In this document: positions 62,395-64,000 of the stretch, in pieces
How positions within the stretch are numbered: position 1 is the first letter of the stretch
How the letters are laid out: each line of letters starts with the position of its first letter
DNA from: JAADIV01 sp964439085
GTDB taxonomy: Bacteria > Desulfobacterota > Desulfobulbia > Desulfobulbales > VMSU01
Direction of reading: 5' to 3'
NCBI GenBank assembly: GCA_964439085.1
Contig: CAYTNB010000001.1
Location: 1 to 64,000 of the forward strand
Length of the DNA stretch: 64,000 nt
Program-made: the position numbers and the translations under genes
Notes under the pieces: generated by a model
Told to the model about the DNA's origin: nothing
The model's database searches: none
The model's input: only the letters and a program-made list of their open reading frames with translations

Positions 62395-63946
62395 CTTCAA
62401 TCTCCCTGATGGTAGATAAAACTGGTAACTTCAGATAACTTTCAGCATCTTCAGCGAACATAAATGAACGGTCGAAGTATTCTAATAGGAAAGCGTAGGC
62501 TATGCCGCCGAGCAAACTTACCGCAAAGCCAACTCCAATCAGCAAGAGTTTTCTTGGGCTTGCCGGAATAGGGCTAGCTACTGCAGTTTCTATTACTCTT
62601 ACATTAACGAATTTTTCGTTATCAAGGACTGTAGTGACACGAGCCTCTTCTAATTTTATATTGTAGTTAGTGTACTCCTTTTCATCGAGGCCTATTTGTC
62701 GCTTTAGCCTTTTGATTTCAAGTTCGTGGCCACTTAACTCAACCAGTAAAGTATTTTGCTTGTTAATATAATTCTGTAATAAAATTTTTCTCTTAGATAA
62801 GGAAGCTTGTTCAACTTGGAGTTTTCCAAGATTTGTTTTAATTTCAGAAAATATATTATTGGTACTAACTGTAACGGAACCTAAAACAGTGCGCTTTTCT
62901 TCTCCAAGGATGTCCTCAATATTTTTAATCTCCGTATTCATTGAGGTAATAGGCCGTGATGTGTCGGTAAATTTCTTTAGTAATCTGCCCTTTTTCAGTT
63001 TTAAATCAGCAAGTCTATTGTTAAGCATCTCAATTACAGGATTGCGATCTTGTCTTGATGAAGTTTGAGTTACCTCTTTTTCTGCCTCTAGCTGGACTTT
63101 CAATGTGTCGATCGCACGTCGAAGTTCAGCCATTTTAATAATTGTATCTTGTAGCTCGGTTTTAAGAGTACTAATTCTTTTTAAAAGGGTATCCTTTTGA
63201 CTTCCTAAGTCGAAGACATTTTTTTCTTTCTTCAATGAATTCAGTTTGTTTTCATTGTCGGTAAGTCTTTTTTGTAAAATTCCGACCTGCTCCTTCAAGA
63301 ATTTATAACCTTTGGACACCTGGTGAGCTGCCAGATGATTATCCAAATAACCTTTGATCAATAGCTGTAACGTTTCTTTCGCAATTTCAGGATCTATCCA
63401 ACTAAACGAAACATTAATTACATTAGATGTTGGCACACTGTCAGGTTTGATGCTTCGGAACAACGCAATCTCTACTTTTTCTTTATCAGAGAGTCTTTTT
63501 TTTAAGTCAAACAGGTATAACACTTCGTACAATCCGTCTTTTAACTTTCCAACTCCCTTTTTGGAGTAATACTTTATTTTTTTAAAAAACGATGTTGGTA
63601 TTTCTGGCTTAGGCAAGAGAAAATCAATCCCTAACTTTTCGACAACCTCACCAACTAAATCCCAATTATGTAAAATCTCCAGCTCTGTATTAAGATCCTC
63701 CGGCCTAACCCCAGAAGTAACAAACTGCTTCGATGAATCTTGACCAAAACCAAGCTGAGACACGTTTTCTCTGCCAACTTTAACTAATATTTTTGAGTGT
63801 GCCTCATACGTTTCTGGCCATAAATAAACACCGACAAACACAACCAGAAAGGTTACTAACATAACTAATCCGGCAGACTTCTTGTGACGGAATAATATTT
63901 CCAGCAATTCTTTTAAATGAAAGGTCTCATTTACCCCATAACTCAT
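62381..63946 (-). CDS. Wzz/GumC-like polysaccharide co-polymerase (chain-length determinant)
   Basis: This is a protein of about 521 aa. N-terminal membrane helix (about 25-45: SAGLVMLVTFLVVFVGVYLW), then a long periplasmic coiled-coil region (about 190-430). Near the C-terminus the Pro-rich SPIPASPRK precedes a second helix (LLLIGVGFAVSLLGGIAYAF). The short cytoplasmic tail carries no kinase domain. The separate CpsD-like gene follows, with overlapping ends. AAGGA six bases before ATG 63946 makes this the likely start; upstream TTG and ATG codons lack such a site. It is the first gene of the locus in the window. Confidence 0.9.
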   Translation of the reverse strand: MSYGVNETFHLKELLEILFRHKKSAGLVMLVTFLVVFVGVYLWPETYEAHSKILVKVGRENVSQLGFGQDSSKQFVTSGVRPEDLNTELEILHNWDLVGEVVEKLGIDFLLPKPEIPTSFFKKIKYYSKKGVGKLKDGLYEVLYLFDLKKRLSDKEKVEIALFRSIKPDSVPTSNVINVSFSWIDPEIAKETLQLLIKGYLDNHLAAHQVSKGYKFLKEQVGILQKRLTDNENKLNSLKKEKNVFDLGSQKDTLLKRISTLKTELQDTIIKMAELRRAIDTLKVQLEAEKEVTQTSSRQDRNPVIEMLNNRLADLKLKKGRLLKKFTDTSRPITSMNTEIKNIEDILGEEKRTVLGSVTVSTNNIFSEIKTNLGKLQVEQASLSKRKILLQNYINKQNTLLVELSGHELEIKRLKRQIGLDEKEYTNYNIKLEEARVTTVLDNEKFVNVRVIETAVASPIPASPRKLLLIGVGFAVSLLGGIAYAFLLEYFDRSFMFAEDAESYLKLPVLSTIREIEDERI

Positions 63947-64000
63947 TGAATTTCCTTTGGTGGATGATGAAATTTGCATAAACGGCAAGCGGACTATTAA

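Noticed and set aside
1..64000. tRNA, rRNA or CRISPR arrays
   Set aside because: No T-loop-like tRNA pattern, rRNA stretch or regularly spaced repeat array was seen. The only tandem repeat is the 3 x 20 bp element.

Overview
The window looks like a chromosomal segment from an anaerobic, autotrophy-capable member of the Desulfobacterota, probably a Desulfobulbales-type sulfate reducer or sulfur disproportionator. The reasons are a Wood-Ljungdahl gene set, three selenocysteine (UGA) redox proteins in a row, and an MSHA-like type IV pilus cluster. The assignment rests on gene content only. Ten Ns at 35355-35364 mark a scaffold gap.

Region 1 (1-17897, + strand) is the Wood-Ljungdahl/acetyl-CoA pathway: the 3' part of folD, a CO dehydrogenase (cooS/acsA), an unusual MetF-AcsD fusion, acetyl-CoA synthase acsB, and the corrinoid protein large subunit acsC. 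A formate dehydrogenase/HdrA/MvhD module follows. fdhA (9988-14094), hdrA (14202-17285) and mvhD (17292-17897) each carry one in-frame UGA followed by a SECIS-like hairpin, so each is one full-length selenoprotein and not two fragments. FdhA also carries an NfnB/GltD-like flavoprotein module. Together they suggest flavin-based electron transfer between formate, NAD(P)H/ferredoxin and the methyl branch. acsE, fhs, hdrBC and metV are not in the window.

Region 2 (17932-39612) starts with a hybrid histidine kinase and an OmpR-type regulator on the - strand. Divergent from them, after a 378-bp intergenic region with three perfect 20-bp direct repeats and a possible structured leader RNA, lies an MSHA-like pilus cluster. 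It encodes seven class III prepilin-like proteins of two paralogous families, inner-membrane assembly proteins, an MshL-type secretin lipoprotein, MshN, an MshM/GspA ATPase with a peptidoglycan-binding domain, MshE with two MshEN (c-di-GMP-type) motifs, and MshG. Three of the pilin-like proteins end in long alanine-rich hydrophobic tails. This is the strongest candidate for an undescribed system.

Region 3 (39620-42120, - strand) is a PhoR/PhoB-like two-component pair, convergent with the last pilin gene.

Region 4 (42394-63946, all - strand, visibly more AT-rich) is an exopolysaccharide/O-antigen-type locus. Read 5' to 3' it holds a Wzz/GumC chain-length protein, a CpsD-like P-loop protein, a secreted glycosidase-like protein, a CelD-type acyltransferase, a radical SAM/SPASM protein, a Wzy/WaaL ligase, a Wzx flippase broken at a T9 tract, a methyltransferase, a GT2, a polysaccharide deacetylase, several sugar-nucleotide enzymes (including RfbF and RfbG for CDP-4-keto-6-deoxyglucose) and two GT4 enzymes. 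Two epimerase genes are pseudogenes (two nonsense codons; three frameshifts). Short dispersed palindromic repeats link this locus with the intergenic spacers of region 1.
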